Counted from the stretch's first letter, positions 1-10,699 are shown. The stretch: 17,508 nucleotides of DNA from an uncultured Mycoplasmataceae bacterium (GCA_949289925.1 CASEPW010000024.1:1-17508), one strand, 5' to 3'. Program-made: numbers and translations. The notes: a model not told the origin generated them from the letters alone.

Positions 1-20
1 GACTAATAATTATAGTTATA

Positions 21-45
21 AAAGTGTTAAATTTTATCTTTCCAA
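21..45 (+). repeat. 25-bp intergenic motif, copy 1
   Basis: First of two tandem copies of a 25-base motif that runs AAAGTG, TTAAATTTTA, T, CTTTCCAA. It differs from copy 2 at one base (T against A at motif position 17). Bases 13-45 together also match an inverted stretch at the far right of the window (17359-17392). The sequence is non-coding as far as I can see. Its role is unknown; a regulatory site or a dispersed intergenic repeat are both possible. Confidence 0.75.
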
Positions 46-56
46 AGAATCCTATG

Positions 57-81
57 AAAGTGTTAAATTTTAACTTTCCAA
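57..81 (+). repeat. 25-bp intergenic motif, copy 2
   Basis: Second tandem copy, starting exactly 36 bases after copy 1. This copy contains a perfect dyad, GTTAAA-T-TTTAAC, and a wider imperfect one (GAAAG ... CTTTC), which would suit a dimeric DNA-binding protein. It lies about 45 bases upstream of the oppA -10 element. Two units with an 11-base gap do not make a CRISPR array. Confidence 0.7.
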
Positions 82-111
82 TGATAAGTTTCAACAACAA
101 TATATAGCATT

Positions 112-126
112 CCACATAAAATGTGG
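112..126. promoter_or_regulatory. operator-like palindrome at oppA promoter
   Basis: A perfect inverted repeat, CCACAT-AAA-ATGTGG, sits directly against the -10 hexamer at 127-132, in the spacer between -10 and the expected -35. A repressor bound here would block polymerase. No regulator gene lies next to it in the window, so the binding protein is unknown. Confidence 0.45.
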
Positions 127-132
127 TATAAT
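124..132 (+). promoter_or_regulatory. oppA promoter, extended -10
   Basis: TGGTATAAT is a consensus -10 hexamer (TATAAT, 127-132) with the TGn extension that can substitute for a -35. The bases at the expected -35 position (about 104-109, ATAGCA) are poor. Transcription would start near 139, leaving a leader of about 120 nt before the oppA start codon. Confidence 0.6.
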
Positions 133-181
133 TTATATATGAGATTGTTTGTTTTCACTATTAATATTTCATAAAATATTC

Positions 182-246
182 GTTGCTGGTCGTCCACAAT
201 TGATTTTGTTTGGAAGTCCTAGGCAACAAGCTAGGACATTTTTTTT
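182..246 (+). promoter_or_regulatory. oppA leader attenuator-like structure
   Basis: A terminator-type hairpin, GTCCTAG (216-222) and CTAGGAC (231-237) with an 8-base loop, is followed by eight T residues (239-246). It ends one base before the oppA ribosome binding region, so no promoter fits between them and any oppA transcript must cross it. An alternative fold is visible: 182-189 (GTTGCTGG) can pair with 218-227 (CC, two-base bulge, GGCAAC), which uses up the 5' arm of the terminator, and enclose a second stem of 193-199 with 206-214. Two exclusive folds before a start codon suggest transcription attenuation. It matches no riboswitch class that I recognise. Confidence 0.5.
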
Positions 247-261
247 AGAAAGGAGGTATAT

Positions 262-3021
262 ATGAAAAGAAAAAGTAAAATTTTTGTTACTTCTTTTTTA
301 TCATTAGCTATGGCTGGTGTTGTTGCTACCTCTTGTTTTATTACTTTTAGACCAAAACCTATATATCCACTATATACATATATTCTAGAATTTACTAATA
401 CAAATACACCATATGCATCTACATCAGATGTAAATGAAATAATAAAAGGAAATGAATCAAAAAACAAATATATCAAGGATATGATTCAACAAACTAGAAC
501 TATTTTAGATTGATATGAATCGTATTATGAAAAAACTTATCATGAAAAATTCCCAGGATTAATTTTAGATTTTAGAAATTTAAATTCAGTTCCTTCTGAA
601 GGGGAAAAGAACTTTTTCTTATTATTAGATAGAACATTCAAAGCAATAGATAGTAGATTGGGTTTTAATAATATTCCAAGAACTCCTCTTTCTGTTCAAG
701 AAGGTTTTTTTCAAAAAAATACAGAACTTATTAGTTTTTATTGATCACCTGATTTTAATGCAATTACAACTTGATTAACATATATGTTTACAGATCAATT
801 CCCTATTGGTAATCAATGACCAAAATTATATCGTCTATTAGAAAATCCAAAAGAAAATTGACAAATAAATTTAAGAAAAGAACTTGATAGAAAAAATCTT
901 TTCCACTCTCCTATTGAATTGTTAAATTATAGTTCTAAACAAAAAGCTAGTTCAACTGATTATATTGGTCAATTTTATACTTCATTATCAAATACTATAG
1001 GTACTTGAACTGTTAATAATTCAAAATTGAATATTCAAGAATCAACTGTTAGTGGGGATACTAAAGGTTTATATGATACTACTTCTAATCCAGGCGATGG
1101 TATATTATTTGTTAATTGAATAACTTCTCAAATTGCTAATATTCCTTTTGTTGAGGATGGAATAAATTCTTCTATACCATTTTTAATTAGAGCAGGTTAT
1201 TTTAATCCAAATAATCCAAATGCAGATTATAGTTTTAGAGATTGATACTACAATAAATCAACTGTAAGTGGACCTGCACAATTTAGATTATGAAATAAAT
1301 CTTCTCCATTTGATGTCAATAAAACACCATTTAATCCAGCTTTCTCTAATGCTCCATCATCATCTTTTTTTCAATCAGCATGAACAGCATTAACATCTTG
1401 AACAACAGTTTCAAATTATAATAACATCAGGAATCCACAAACTCCTATAGGTTCTGATCATACTTATTTAGTTTCAACAGGTTCAAAAACATCAATTGAT
1501 GATTTAAAAAATTCTTATGATGAAACAACTAACACTTTAACTTTTAGAATAAGACCAATTCCATGAGTAGATTATACAGGTAACCAAATTAATGTTAATA
1601 ATCAAAAAATGTTTTTATCACCAGAAGATTTTACAGCTTCAATAATAGCATTTATTCGTTCAAACCAAATTTCATTAAACGCTAATAGTTATTTTATAGA
1701 CTTAATCTCTCTAGATGTCAATAAAACAATTAATGATTCAAAAAATTTAGAACGTAATGAATCACTAAATGATACAAAAGAATTTGTTTTACACTTTAAA
1801 GAAAAACCTGAATTATCTATTGATTCAGTTTTAGATATCTTACAAAAGCAATATTTCTGTGCTATTCCAGCATTTAAACAATCAGTAAAGAATATTATTG
1901 ATTATGATACATTTATGAGTCTTTTGCCAAATGCTGTTGAAATAACTGATAAACCTAATCCATATATTAATGGAGAATATTATTTAAAAGTAAATTCTTC
2001 ACAAATTGATTTTTATAATTTCTATGGTTCAGGAAACCCTGTTTTAAATTCTAATTCTTGAAAAGATTATGCTTTTGCATCTCCATATTATATTTCTAGT
2101 ATTGATCAGCAACAAATAGTCTTTAATCTTAATGAATCTTATTTTAATGCTTTTAAAGACGAATTAAATGATCAAAAATACAAATCATTTAAATTAACTA
2201 ATACTATTTCTCCTAATTCTCAACAACCACCTAATGGTAATGGAAATAGTGAAGAAAATATTGTTGCAAAAATTCCTAAGATAGTATTGAAATATGCAGG
2301 AAGTTATTCTGAAATTTTGACTTTCGAGCAATTTAAAAATAATGAACTTGATGTTTCATTAATTTCTTCAGCTAAATTATTAGAAGCAAAGCAATCATTT
2401 CCAAATGATTATAGAACTCAGCTTATAGAAAAAAATAATAAATCAAATCTTATTACTTTTAACCTTCAAGTATTTAGTAAAAATGATAAAAATATTATTT
2501 TAGACACTAATGGTGACCCTATAGTTAGAGATAATGGTAATTATGAAGTTGTTAATTATGATATTGATGAATATGGTAATTATATTTTTCCAGAAGGAGT
2601 TAATCCAAAATTAAAATCTAATATCTCAAAACCTTATTATGATTTAATTGTTAGAGATTACTATACTCCAATCGAAGCATATAATCCAGATAAAAATATA
2701 TATGCTACAAGTGCGACAATTAGAGAAACCATAGTTAATTGTATTAATTGAGTATCATTAAAATCTGTTGTTTTCCCAGGAATTACTAAATCTATAGAAA
2801 ATTCTTTTTTACCATATGGTGTATATGATTTAGTTGATAAAAACAACCCTGATTATATTAAAAAATATTGATGATATGCTGCATATAAAACATATATGTT
2901 TAATGATTTAAATATTTTAGATGTTAATACATATGAACAAAGAAAATCAGGCTTAATAATTTGAACATATGATGAGTTATTGAATAATTCCATTAAAAAT
3001 AACAATAAAGGAGGCAATTAA
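262..3021 (+). CDS. oppA: oligopeptide ABC transporter substrate-binding lipoprotein OppA
   Basis: Encodes 919 residues when TGA is read as Trp (first one at 511-513). The N-terminus is a lipoprotein signal: basic MKRKSK, a hydrophobic stretch, then lipobox A-T-S-C with Cys25 as the likely lipidated residue, so the protein should sit on the outer face of the membrane and capture peptides for the permease. The start is supported by a strong AGAAAGGAGG at 247-256, five bases before ATG. The length far exceeds the roughly 540 residues of classical OppA but is normal for the large mycoplasma OppA/P100-type proteins; I found no clear Walker A motif in the N-terminal part I translated. The function rests mainly on signal peptide, size and position directly before the permease genes; the stop codon TAA shares its last A with the next start codon. 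Low sequence similarity to other OppA proteins is expected. Confidence 0.85.
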
Positions 3022-5666
3022 TGTTTAAATATTTTGTTAAACGTTTATTATTTGCAGCCTTAGCTTTATTTGTATTATTAGTTTTAGTATTTTTCCTAAT
3101 GCAAGCTGTTCCAGGTTATCCAATTCCTAGAGAAAATAATGATACTGATGCATCATATTTAGAAAAAGTAAGACAAGCAGGATTATTGGACAATGTATTT
3201 GTTCAATTCTGAAGATTTTTTTCAGGTTTATTTACAGGTAAGGGCTTTGGTATTGTTTATTCAAATGGTTCTAATGTATTAGATACAATGATAGAACCTA
3301 TTAAATATACATTGATGATTGCAGGACCAGCATTCTTACTTTCATCAGTTATTGGTATATTATTAGGGATTGTTTCTGCTTATTATAGAGGTAAATGATT
3401 GGATATTGTCATTAATGCTATTGCAGTATTATTCATTTCTATACCATCGTTTGTTTTTGCATTATATCTTATTCAATTAGCTGGGTTAATAGGACTCCCC
3501 ACTAATTTTATAGTTCCAGGTTCAGATGGTGCCTCAACATCACAAGTTATTTTGTCTATGATAATACCGATATTATCTATGACACTTTCTTCTATTTCAA
3601 TTATTATATATTACACAAGAAATGAATTAGTTGAAGTATTCAAACAAGAATATATTAAAACGGCTTTAGCAAAAGGTTATAAATTTAGAACTGTTGTTTT
3701 TAGATATGCACTTAGAAATGGAGCAATTCCAATCATTTCGATATTGGCACCATCATTTGTTACAGTTCTATCAGGGTCAATAATCATTGAAAAATTCTTT
3801 AACGTTCCTGGAACAGCTAATGAATTAGTAAATGCAATAGTTAAAAAGGAATTTAATATTGTTTTATTCTCTGCAGTATTTTATTCTAGTATATATTTCA
3901 TTATTCAAATATTAGCTGATATTACATATTCTTTTATAGATCCTAGAATAGTTTTAGCTGAAAAATCTTCTGTAAGTTTATGAAAGAAAATAGAATGTAA
4001 ATTTGGTAGAGAATTAAAATCTATGTTATTTGATAAATTTAGTTTTTTAAATAAAGGAATAGGTTTAAATAAGACTATTTCAAATGACGATATATATGAA
4101 ATTTTTAGTGAAACAAAATTAAAAAGTATAGGAATAAAAGAAAATGATTATAAATTAGTACAATACCTATATGAAAATAATAAATCTTCTTTTGAAAGGA
4201 TAAAGAATAATATAAACACAATTAGATTAAAAGATTTAGATAGATTAATATCTGTTGGTTTAGTTCAACCTGTTTACAATGAAGGTATTTCATATGAATT
4301 GAAACCAAATGTTATTCATAGATTAGAAATAAAATCTGATACAACAAAGAATGCATTTAAATTTTATGATGAAGTTAATATTGATAATTCATTAATGAAT
4401 AGCATTTCTTCACGTTTAAGATATAAAATTGTTGCAAAATCAATTATTGATAATTCAGTTCAAGAATTAGATTCTAAAGCTAATGAATTATTATTTTTAC
4501 CTGTTGATGAAGAAGAATTAAATTTTGTTTCACAAAAAGGTATCGAACAAAATGTTAATTATGATATTTCTCCTGAAATGTTTAACCAAGTTGATATCTT
4601 TTCTTCTTCTCCTGAGCAAATTACAGGTAAACCAACTACATATTTAAGAGATTTAGGTAGAAGATTCTTTAAGTCTAAAATTGCTACATTTTTTACTTTC
4701 TTATTAGGATTTATTGTTTTATTTTCTATTATTACTTCACTCGTCAATTTAAATCATATAGATGATCCTATTTCATTGGGTATTCCATCATCAATAATTG
4801 CTTACTTACCACCAAGAATTCCGTGATTAGGAATATCAGGGATTACCACTGTTATAGTAGATTATGATACATTTAATGCAATTAATGCATTAGGTATAAA
4901 GGGGATTTATGAGCAAGTTATTCCTATAGGTAGTCAATATCAATTGGTTAATTTTAATCCATATTTAATACCTGGTTTAGAAAATGTTACTTTAATTTTA
5001 GGAACAGATGGTATAGGTAGAAATTGATGAAATCTACTTTGATTCTCTACTTTACAGTCACTAGTTTTAGCTATATTAGTAGCAGTTTGTTCAGTATTTA
5101 TAGGAACTATTTATGGTTCTATAGCAGGTTCTAAAGCAGGTAAAATGACTGATGTTATTATGATGAGAATAGTTGAAATTTTATCAGGTGTTCCATTAAT
5201 TTTATGAATTTTAATATTTGGTTTAGTATTTTCAGGTGGTAATTTATCTTTACCTATTGTAGGAATCTCATTGATTCTAGTATCGTGAATGTGACCATCG
5301 ATTACTGCAAGAACATTCATCATTAAATATAAAGATGCTGAATTTGTTCAAGCAGCAAGAACTTTAGGTGCAAGTGAAACTAGAATATTATTTTCACACT
5401 TATTGCCTAATGTTGCAGGTAGATTAGTAGTTATTATGGTAAATATGATTCCTAAAGTGATTTTCTTTGAAGCATCATTAGTGTTTTTAGGAGTTAGATC
5501 TGCTACTGATATTTCACTAGGTTCGATGATTGAAACAGCAAGATTAAATCCATATTTATACTTACTATTAGGTCCAACAATTATGATTGTATTAATTACT
5601 CTTTCAGCACAATTAATTTCTAACCATTTAAATGACTCATTAGATCCAAAGGTAAGTGGTGAATAA
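3021..5666 (+). CDS. oppBC: fused oligopeptide permease OppB-OppC
   Basis: A single uninterrupted frame of 881 residues holds both permease subunits of the peptide importer. Residues 1 to about 325 are OppB: a first membrane helix after MFKYFVKRLL, periplasmic-type loop, further helices, EAA loop around 210-225 (EYIKTALAKG) that contacts the ATPase, and the typical end IDPRI. Residues about 326-553 are a charged linker with a winged-helix-like stretch at about 377-430. Residues about 554-881 are OppC: first helix, LGTDGIGRN motif, EAA loop from 772 (DAEFVQAARTLGAS), and the family ending LNDSLDP. OppB ends and OppC begins in the cytoplasm, so the fusion is topologically possible. Start ATG 3021 has AAAGGAGG at 3007-3014. 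An internal ATG at 4023 could serve as a separate oppC start, but only weak GGTAGAG precedes it and no stop codon separates the halves. Confidence 0.85.
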
Positions 5667-5667
5667 T

Positions 5668-6939
5668 ATGTTTAATAAATCATTAAAAATTAGTAATTAT
5701 ATTCCAGATGAAAAAAATACATTACAAAATAATGAAATTTTAGATATTGAAAATTTGAAGGTTTATTTTAAAACTAAATCTGGTTTTGTTCAAGCTGTTA
5801 GAGGTGTAGACTTAAAAGTTAATCGTGGTGAAATAATTGGTCTTGTTGGTGAATCAGGATCAGGAAAATCTGTTTCTGTAAAATCAATTATGGGTTTCAA
5901 TGAAGGGTCTATATTAAAAGCAAAAATGTTAAATTTAAATTCAATAGATATTTTAGGGATTAAAAAGAAGGATTGACCATTTATTAGAGGGACAAGAGTA
6001 GGGTACATTCCACAAGATCCATTATCATCTCTTGATCCTACAAAAAAAATCAAAACACAAATTATAGATGCAATTAAAATTACTCAAAAAAGAAAGTATA
6101 ATAATGCAATTTTTGAGATTAATGCTTATGCTAGTGGTAAATTAACACAAAAGCAAGTTTCTAATCAAAAATATATTTCAAATTCGCTAGAAGAAAAGAA
6201 ACAAAAATTAAAAGAAGCAAAAGAGGCTTATAAGTTAGCAATTAGCAAAGAATCATTATATGAAAAAATGTATAATGTACTTACTTTTATTGGTATTAAA
6301 AATATTGAAAAATCTATTAATTCTTATCCTCATGAATTTTCAGGTGGTATGAGACAAAGAATAGTAATTGCTATGACAATTGTTGGTGAGCCTGATTTGA
6401 TTATTGCAGACGAGCCTACGACTGCACTTGATGTTACTATTCAAGCAAAAGTAATCGATTTAATAAAAAAACTAAGAGATAATTATAAAATTGCAATTAT
6501 TTTTATTTCTCATAATATTTCTCTAGTCGCAAATTTATGTGATTATATTTATATTATGTATGCAGGAAGAATAGTGGAAAAAGGAACTGTTTCAGATATT
6601 TTTACAAATCCAAAACATCCATATACATGAGCATTAATAGGCTCAATCCCTGATCCTAAATCTTCAAAAGAATTAACTTGAATTATTGGTACACCACCAA
6701 ATATGATTTCGCCACCAAAAGGAGATGCTTTTGCAGCAAGAAATATTTATGCTAGAAAAATTGATTTTGAAAAACAACCACCAATGTTCAAAATTTCAGA
6801 AACACATTATGCAGCTACATGATTATTACATAAAGATGCGCCATATCAACCAATACCTGAAGAAATTAAAGAAAAGTTATTAATAGCAAAAAAATCAATT
6901 GCTATTAAAAATAGAAATAGAGGTAATAATGGAAAATAA
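5668..6939 (+). CDS. oppD: oligopeptide ABC transporter ATP-binding protein OppD
   Basis: Encodes 423 residues, one of the two ATPases that power peptide import. In order: Walker A GESGSGKS at 61-68, Q-loop with Gln116 in YIPQDPLSSLDP, a lysine/glutamate-rich insertion at about 137-195, ABC signature FSGGMRQ at 224-230, Walker B LIIADEP at 244-250, and switch His282 in ISHNIS. The C-terminal part follows the Opp/Dpp pattern (NPKHPYT, then a tail of about 100 residues). ATG 5668 starts one base after the permease stop codon; an upstream in-frame GTG at 5656 is less likely. All catalytic motifs are present, so the subunit should be active. The OppD assignment over OppF rests on gene order and the shorter insertion. 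Confidence 0.92.
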
Positions 6940-9376
6940 AAATAATCAATTATCTGTAGAAACAAAAAATAAAATTCTTTCTGTAAAAGATTTATCAAAA
7001 TACTTTACAAAAAATGGAAAAATTTTTAAGGTTCTTGATGAATTAACTTTTGATATTTATGAAGGTGATTTTTTTGGTGTTATAGGAGAATCTGGTTCTG
7101 GAAAGTCTACTACAGGTAAATGTGTAATCCGTTTATTAAATACAAATGGTGGAATAATCACGTTCATGGACAAGATTATTAATAATAAAAAAATATCTAA
7201 ATCAACAAAAAATTGATTAACAAAAAACATGCAAATGATTTTTCAAGATCCTATGTCATCATTAAATCCTAGAAAAAATGTAATGTCATTAATTTCTGAA
7301 CCAATTATTATTAATAAAACATTAAAGAAAGAAGCAAATGACATAATTGAAATTTGTAAAACTATAAATCCTTTTTTCTATCACATTTCGCAATGACAAG
7401 ATTACAATCTTAACATTAAATATTTATTACCATATTATAAAAAACTATATAATTCTTATAAAAATATAATTCATAAATTAGAATCATTTGATGTCAAAAA
7501 ATATAATTCAATTGAACTTTTGCAAGATGAATTAACATCATTTTTTATTAATTTAGAAAATGAATTAACAAAAAATTTAAATAGTTTAAATAATTTAGTT
7601 AAGGAAACAAAACAAATAATTTTTAATAATTATGATACATATTTAAAACATCAACTTGATGAAACTGAAATTAATTTTATAGATGCAAAAAAGAAATATT
7701 CTGACGAAAAACAAAAATATAAAAAATCAGAAGAATGAATACAGTTAAAAAAAGAACGTGATGAATTGTATGAACAAAAAAAAGCATTAGAAAAAATGTT
7801 AGAAATAAAATTTAAAGAGCAAAATTCTGTTTTTATTTCATCACTAATAACAGACTATAATAATCAAGCAAATTTATATCATCAAAGAAGAAAAACTACT
7901 ATCGATTTATTTGATTATTCTTTAAATAAAATTAAATCTGCTATTGCTAAAGATGTGGCAAAAATAATGGAAAAAATAAAATTTGATATTTATTTATCAT
8001 TGGATGATATTAGAGAATTTTCTGATGCAATAAATAAACATGTTTCAACAAAATACCAATGATTATTGGAAAAAATTACTAAGCTATCTAATGAGAATGA
8101 AGAAATTGGAGAATCATTAAAACAAATTTTTAATTCTGAATCAAAATCATTAGAACTAACTCCTGAAATTTCTTATTATTATGAAAAATACAAAAAAATC
8201 GATAAATTAATTGATGAAAAAATAGATGAAGATTTTCTTTTAACATCTAAAACTATTAAAAAAATAGTTCATGATTTTGCAAAAAAATCAAATGATAATA
8301 AACATAAAATTATCAAAGAAATTAAAAATAAAAATGATGAAATCAGCAAATTAGATATTAAGCTAGAAAAGATTTCAATAATTTATAGATATTCTGATTT
8401 AAAAAATCAAAACATTGAAAATTTACATAATGAAAAAGAAAATTTAAAAGATAAGGATATCATTAGAAAAGATTTTATTAATCTTGATAATCATTATTTT
8501 AATCATGAAATAAAACCAAAATTATTAAAACAACAAAAAGAAATAGAATTTTTTTCTTCACAATATGATTTTTTATCTAGAAAAATTTTAAAATTACAAA
8601 GAAAAATTTTATCTTTAATCAAAAGAAACTTAAAGGATAAAGACCCAGATTTTAAAATTGCTTTTGCAAACTTAAAAACAGAATTTAAAAATAGATTAAA
8701 TAATTTAGATGCATGTAAAATTCAACATCAAAGTATGGTTGATCAAGTTGAATTATATAAATCATTGAGATCAAAAAATACATTAATTTTAAATTCAAAT
8801 AAAAAATATTTACAAAATGCTTTAAAAACAGAAAAAGTATTTGAAGCATTAAATGAAGTAGGTTTAAAAAATGAACATGCATTTAGATATCCTCATGAAT
8901 TTTCAGGTGGTCAAAGACAAAGAATTGTAATTGCTAGAAGTTTAATTTCTAAACCAAAATTCATTATCGCTGATGAACCTATTTCTGCTCTTGATGTTTC
9001 AATTCAAGCACAAGTTGTAAACATTATGAAAAATCTTTCAAAAACTCAAGGAATCACTTTTATGTTTATTGCACATGATTTATCAATGGTTAATTTCTTA
9101 TGTAATAGATTAATCATTTTACATAAAGGTAAAATAGTTGAAAAAGGAAATACTAATGAAATATTTAATAACCCAATACACCCTTATACAATATCATTAA
9201 TAAAAGCATCACCTGAATTATCTAAAATTCATGTTGACTTATCTTCTTTTGATTCAGATTTAAATTATGATAAAAACTATTCAATTCATAATAAACCTGA
9301 ATTTCATAAAGTTCCAAATGATAATGACCATTATGTTTTTTGTAGCGGGAGTCAATTTAAAAAATGAGTAAAATAA
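6929..9376 (+). CDS. oppF: oligopeptide ABC transporter ATP-binding protein OppF, with large insertion
   Basis: Encodes 815 residues, the second ATPase of the peptide importer. Walker A GESGSGKS lies at 53-60, Q-loop Gln106 in MIFQDPMSSLNP, then about 520 residues rich in Lys, Glu, Asn and Leu with coiled-coil character (about 120-645) before the ABC signature FSGGQRQ at 658-664. Walker B FIIADEP is at 678-684 and switch His716 in AHDLS. The split nucleotide-binding domain is a known trait of mycoplasma OppF proteins, which are around 800-850 residues long; the role of the insertion is not known to me. ATG 6929 overlaps the end of oppD by 11 bases and has AGAGG just upstream, suggesting translational coupling. 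The motifs on both sides of the insertion are intact. Confidence 0.9.
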
Positions 9377-9897
9377 GCAATGGCACATTTAAAGAAGGAT
9401 ATGTTGTTAATAAAATTAAACACCCTTCTTCAGCAGATGAACCAATTAATTTCGATAAATTATACTATCCAAATGGAATTATTCCTTTTATATTTTTGTT
9501 GTTTCTTTTATTTGCGGGATGATTAGCTGTTTTTATAGCAGGGTGACAACTTGATATTTATTTTAAATTAAAGTGACAAAATTATTTAGTATCAGTTCCT
9601 GGAGTTACATTATGTTTGAATTTATTTTGATTGATATCAAGATCAGGTATATTCAACTCATTTGGATATATGGGATTAAAATTTAGTAGAATTACCAAAA
9701 TTTCAGCTCTTAAACAAAAGGTTCATATAACACCAATTAATGAATCATTAAATGAAATAAAAACATATGAAGAATTTACTAAATATGTAATTGAAAGACA
9801 AAAATATACAAAAAAATTTATGTATATCTCTTTATTTATTCATGGTATTATATTTTTAGCATCAATAATTGTTTTATTAATTGTTACATATGCATAA
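9364..9897 (+). CDS. DUF3899-like membrane protein
   Basis: Encodes 177 residues with three predicted membrane helices at about 39-60, 74-92 and 152-177, and a conserved-looking SRSGIF stretch at 92-97 after helix two. That motif and the overall shape resemble the mollicute DUF3899 family, a family without assigned function. The start codon overlaps the oppF end by 13 bases and the stop lies eight bases before deoD, so it is part of the opp transcript. No clear ribosome binding site precedes the ATG; translational coupling to oppF is the likely mode. An accessory role in the transporter is possible from position alone, but nothing in the sequence proves it. Confidence 0.7.
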
Positions 9898-9905
9898 GGA
9901 GTAAA

Positions 9906-10634
9906 ATGACACCACATATAAAAGCAAAAAAAGATGAAATTGCAAAAGTTGTATTGATGCCAGGTGACCCATTAAGAGCAAAATTTATTGCTGAAAATTT
10001 TTTAACAGATTACAAATGTGTTAATGATGTTAGAGGAATGTTGGCTTTTACAGGATTTTATAAAAATAAAAAAATTACTGTTATGGGTCATGGTATGGGT
10101 ATTCCATCAATTGGCATATATTCACATGAGCTATTTAAATTTTATGATGTTGATACAATTATAAGAATAGGTTCATGTGGATCATATATTAAAGGGATGG
10201 AACTTGGGCAAATTATTATAGGGAATCAAGCAATTTCTAATTCAACATATGCTAAATCGATCGGCGTTAACACAATAGAAGATACTTTATCTGCAACAAA
10301 AGAATTAGTAGATTTAGCTAATTCTACTGCAAAAGAATTAGGAATTAAAACAATAAACGGTCTTATTTTATCTTCAGATGTTTTTTATTCTGAAAATGTA
10401 GAATATAACAATTGAGTTAATTCATTAATTGATAATAAGAACTTATTAGCAGCAGAAATGGAAGCTTTTGGATTATATGCAAATGCAATCAAAAATAACA
10501 AGAAAGCTTTAACTATTGTTTCAGTTAGTGATTCTATAGTTGAACAAAATAAATGTCTTTCTCCTGATGAAAGAGTTACTACATTTAAAAATATGATGTC
10601 TTTAGCATTGGAGATGGCAATAAAAATTGCATAA
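9906..10634 (+). CDS. deoD: purine nucleoside phosphorylase DeoD
   Basis: Encodes 242 residues, the usual size for the hexameric bacterial enzyme that splits purine (deoxy)nucleosides with phosphate into base and (deoxy)ribose-1-phosphate in the cytoplasm. Visible family features are the N-terminal MTPHI.AK, the phosphate-binding VLMPGDPLRAKFIA, GHGMGIPSIGIYSHEL, IRIGSCGS, AAEMEAF near residue 181 and VSDS followed by the ERVTTFKNM end. TAAGGAG (9895-9901) lies directly before the ATG and overlaps the previous stop. It is the last gene of the opp operon. Mycoplasmas need it for purine salvage since they do not make purines. Confidence 0.95.
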
Positions 10635-10654
10635 TTACAACAAAGTATTATAAT
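10627..10654 (+). promoter_or_regulatory. promoter of DUF31 protease gene
   Basis: TTGCAT (10627-10632) and TATAAT (10649-10654) are separated by 16 bases. The -10 ends only seven bases before the ATG at 10662, so transcription would begin at or next to the start codon and the message would be practically leaderless. No convincing Shine-Dalgarno sequence exists upstream, which agrees with this. Confidence 0.45.
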
Positions 10655-10657
10655 AAG

Positions 10658-10699
10658 TGGTATGAAGATTAAATTCAAAAAAATCATACCATTTTTTTT
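10658..10699 (+). terminator. terminator of opp-deoD operon, overlaps next start codon
   Basis: Perfect 8-bp stem TGGTATGA (10658-10665) with TCATACCA (10684-10691), an 18-base loop, then eight T residues (10692-10699). It has the form of an intrinsic terminator for deoD, 24 bases after its stop codon. The start codon of the next gene (10662-10664) lies in the 5' arm and the T-tract encodes Phe-Phe-Leu of its signal anchor. Confidence 0.6.

Noticed and set aside
21-81. CRISPR-like spacing of two 25-bp direct repeats
   Set aside because: Only two units with an 11-base gap, AT-rich and with the dyad of a protein-binding site; no cas genes in the window.
140-246. T-box leader before oppA
   Set aside because: The leader is too short and lacks a T-box consensus and specifier stem; only a generic attenuator can be supported.
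262-1200. Walker A ATP-binding motif in OppA, as reported for the Mycoplasma hominis protein
   Set aside because: No GxxxxGK[S/T] was found in the N-terminal part I translated; the rest was not scanned residue by residue.
3984-4023. Separate oppC gene starting at ATG 4023
   Set aside because: No stop codon ends OppB before it and the upstream bases offer only a weak ribosome binding site; internal initiation cannot be excluded.
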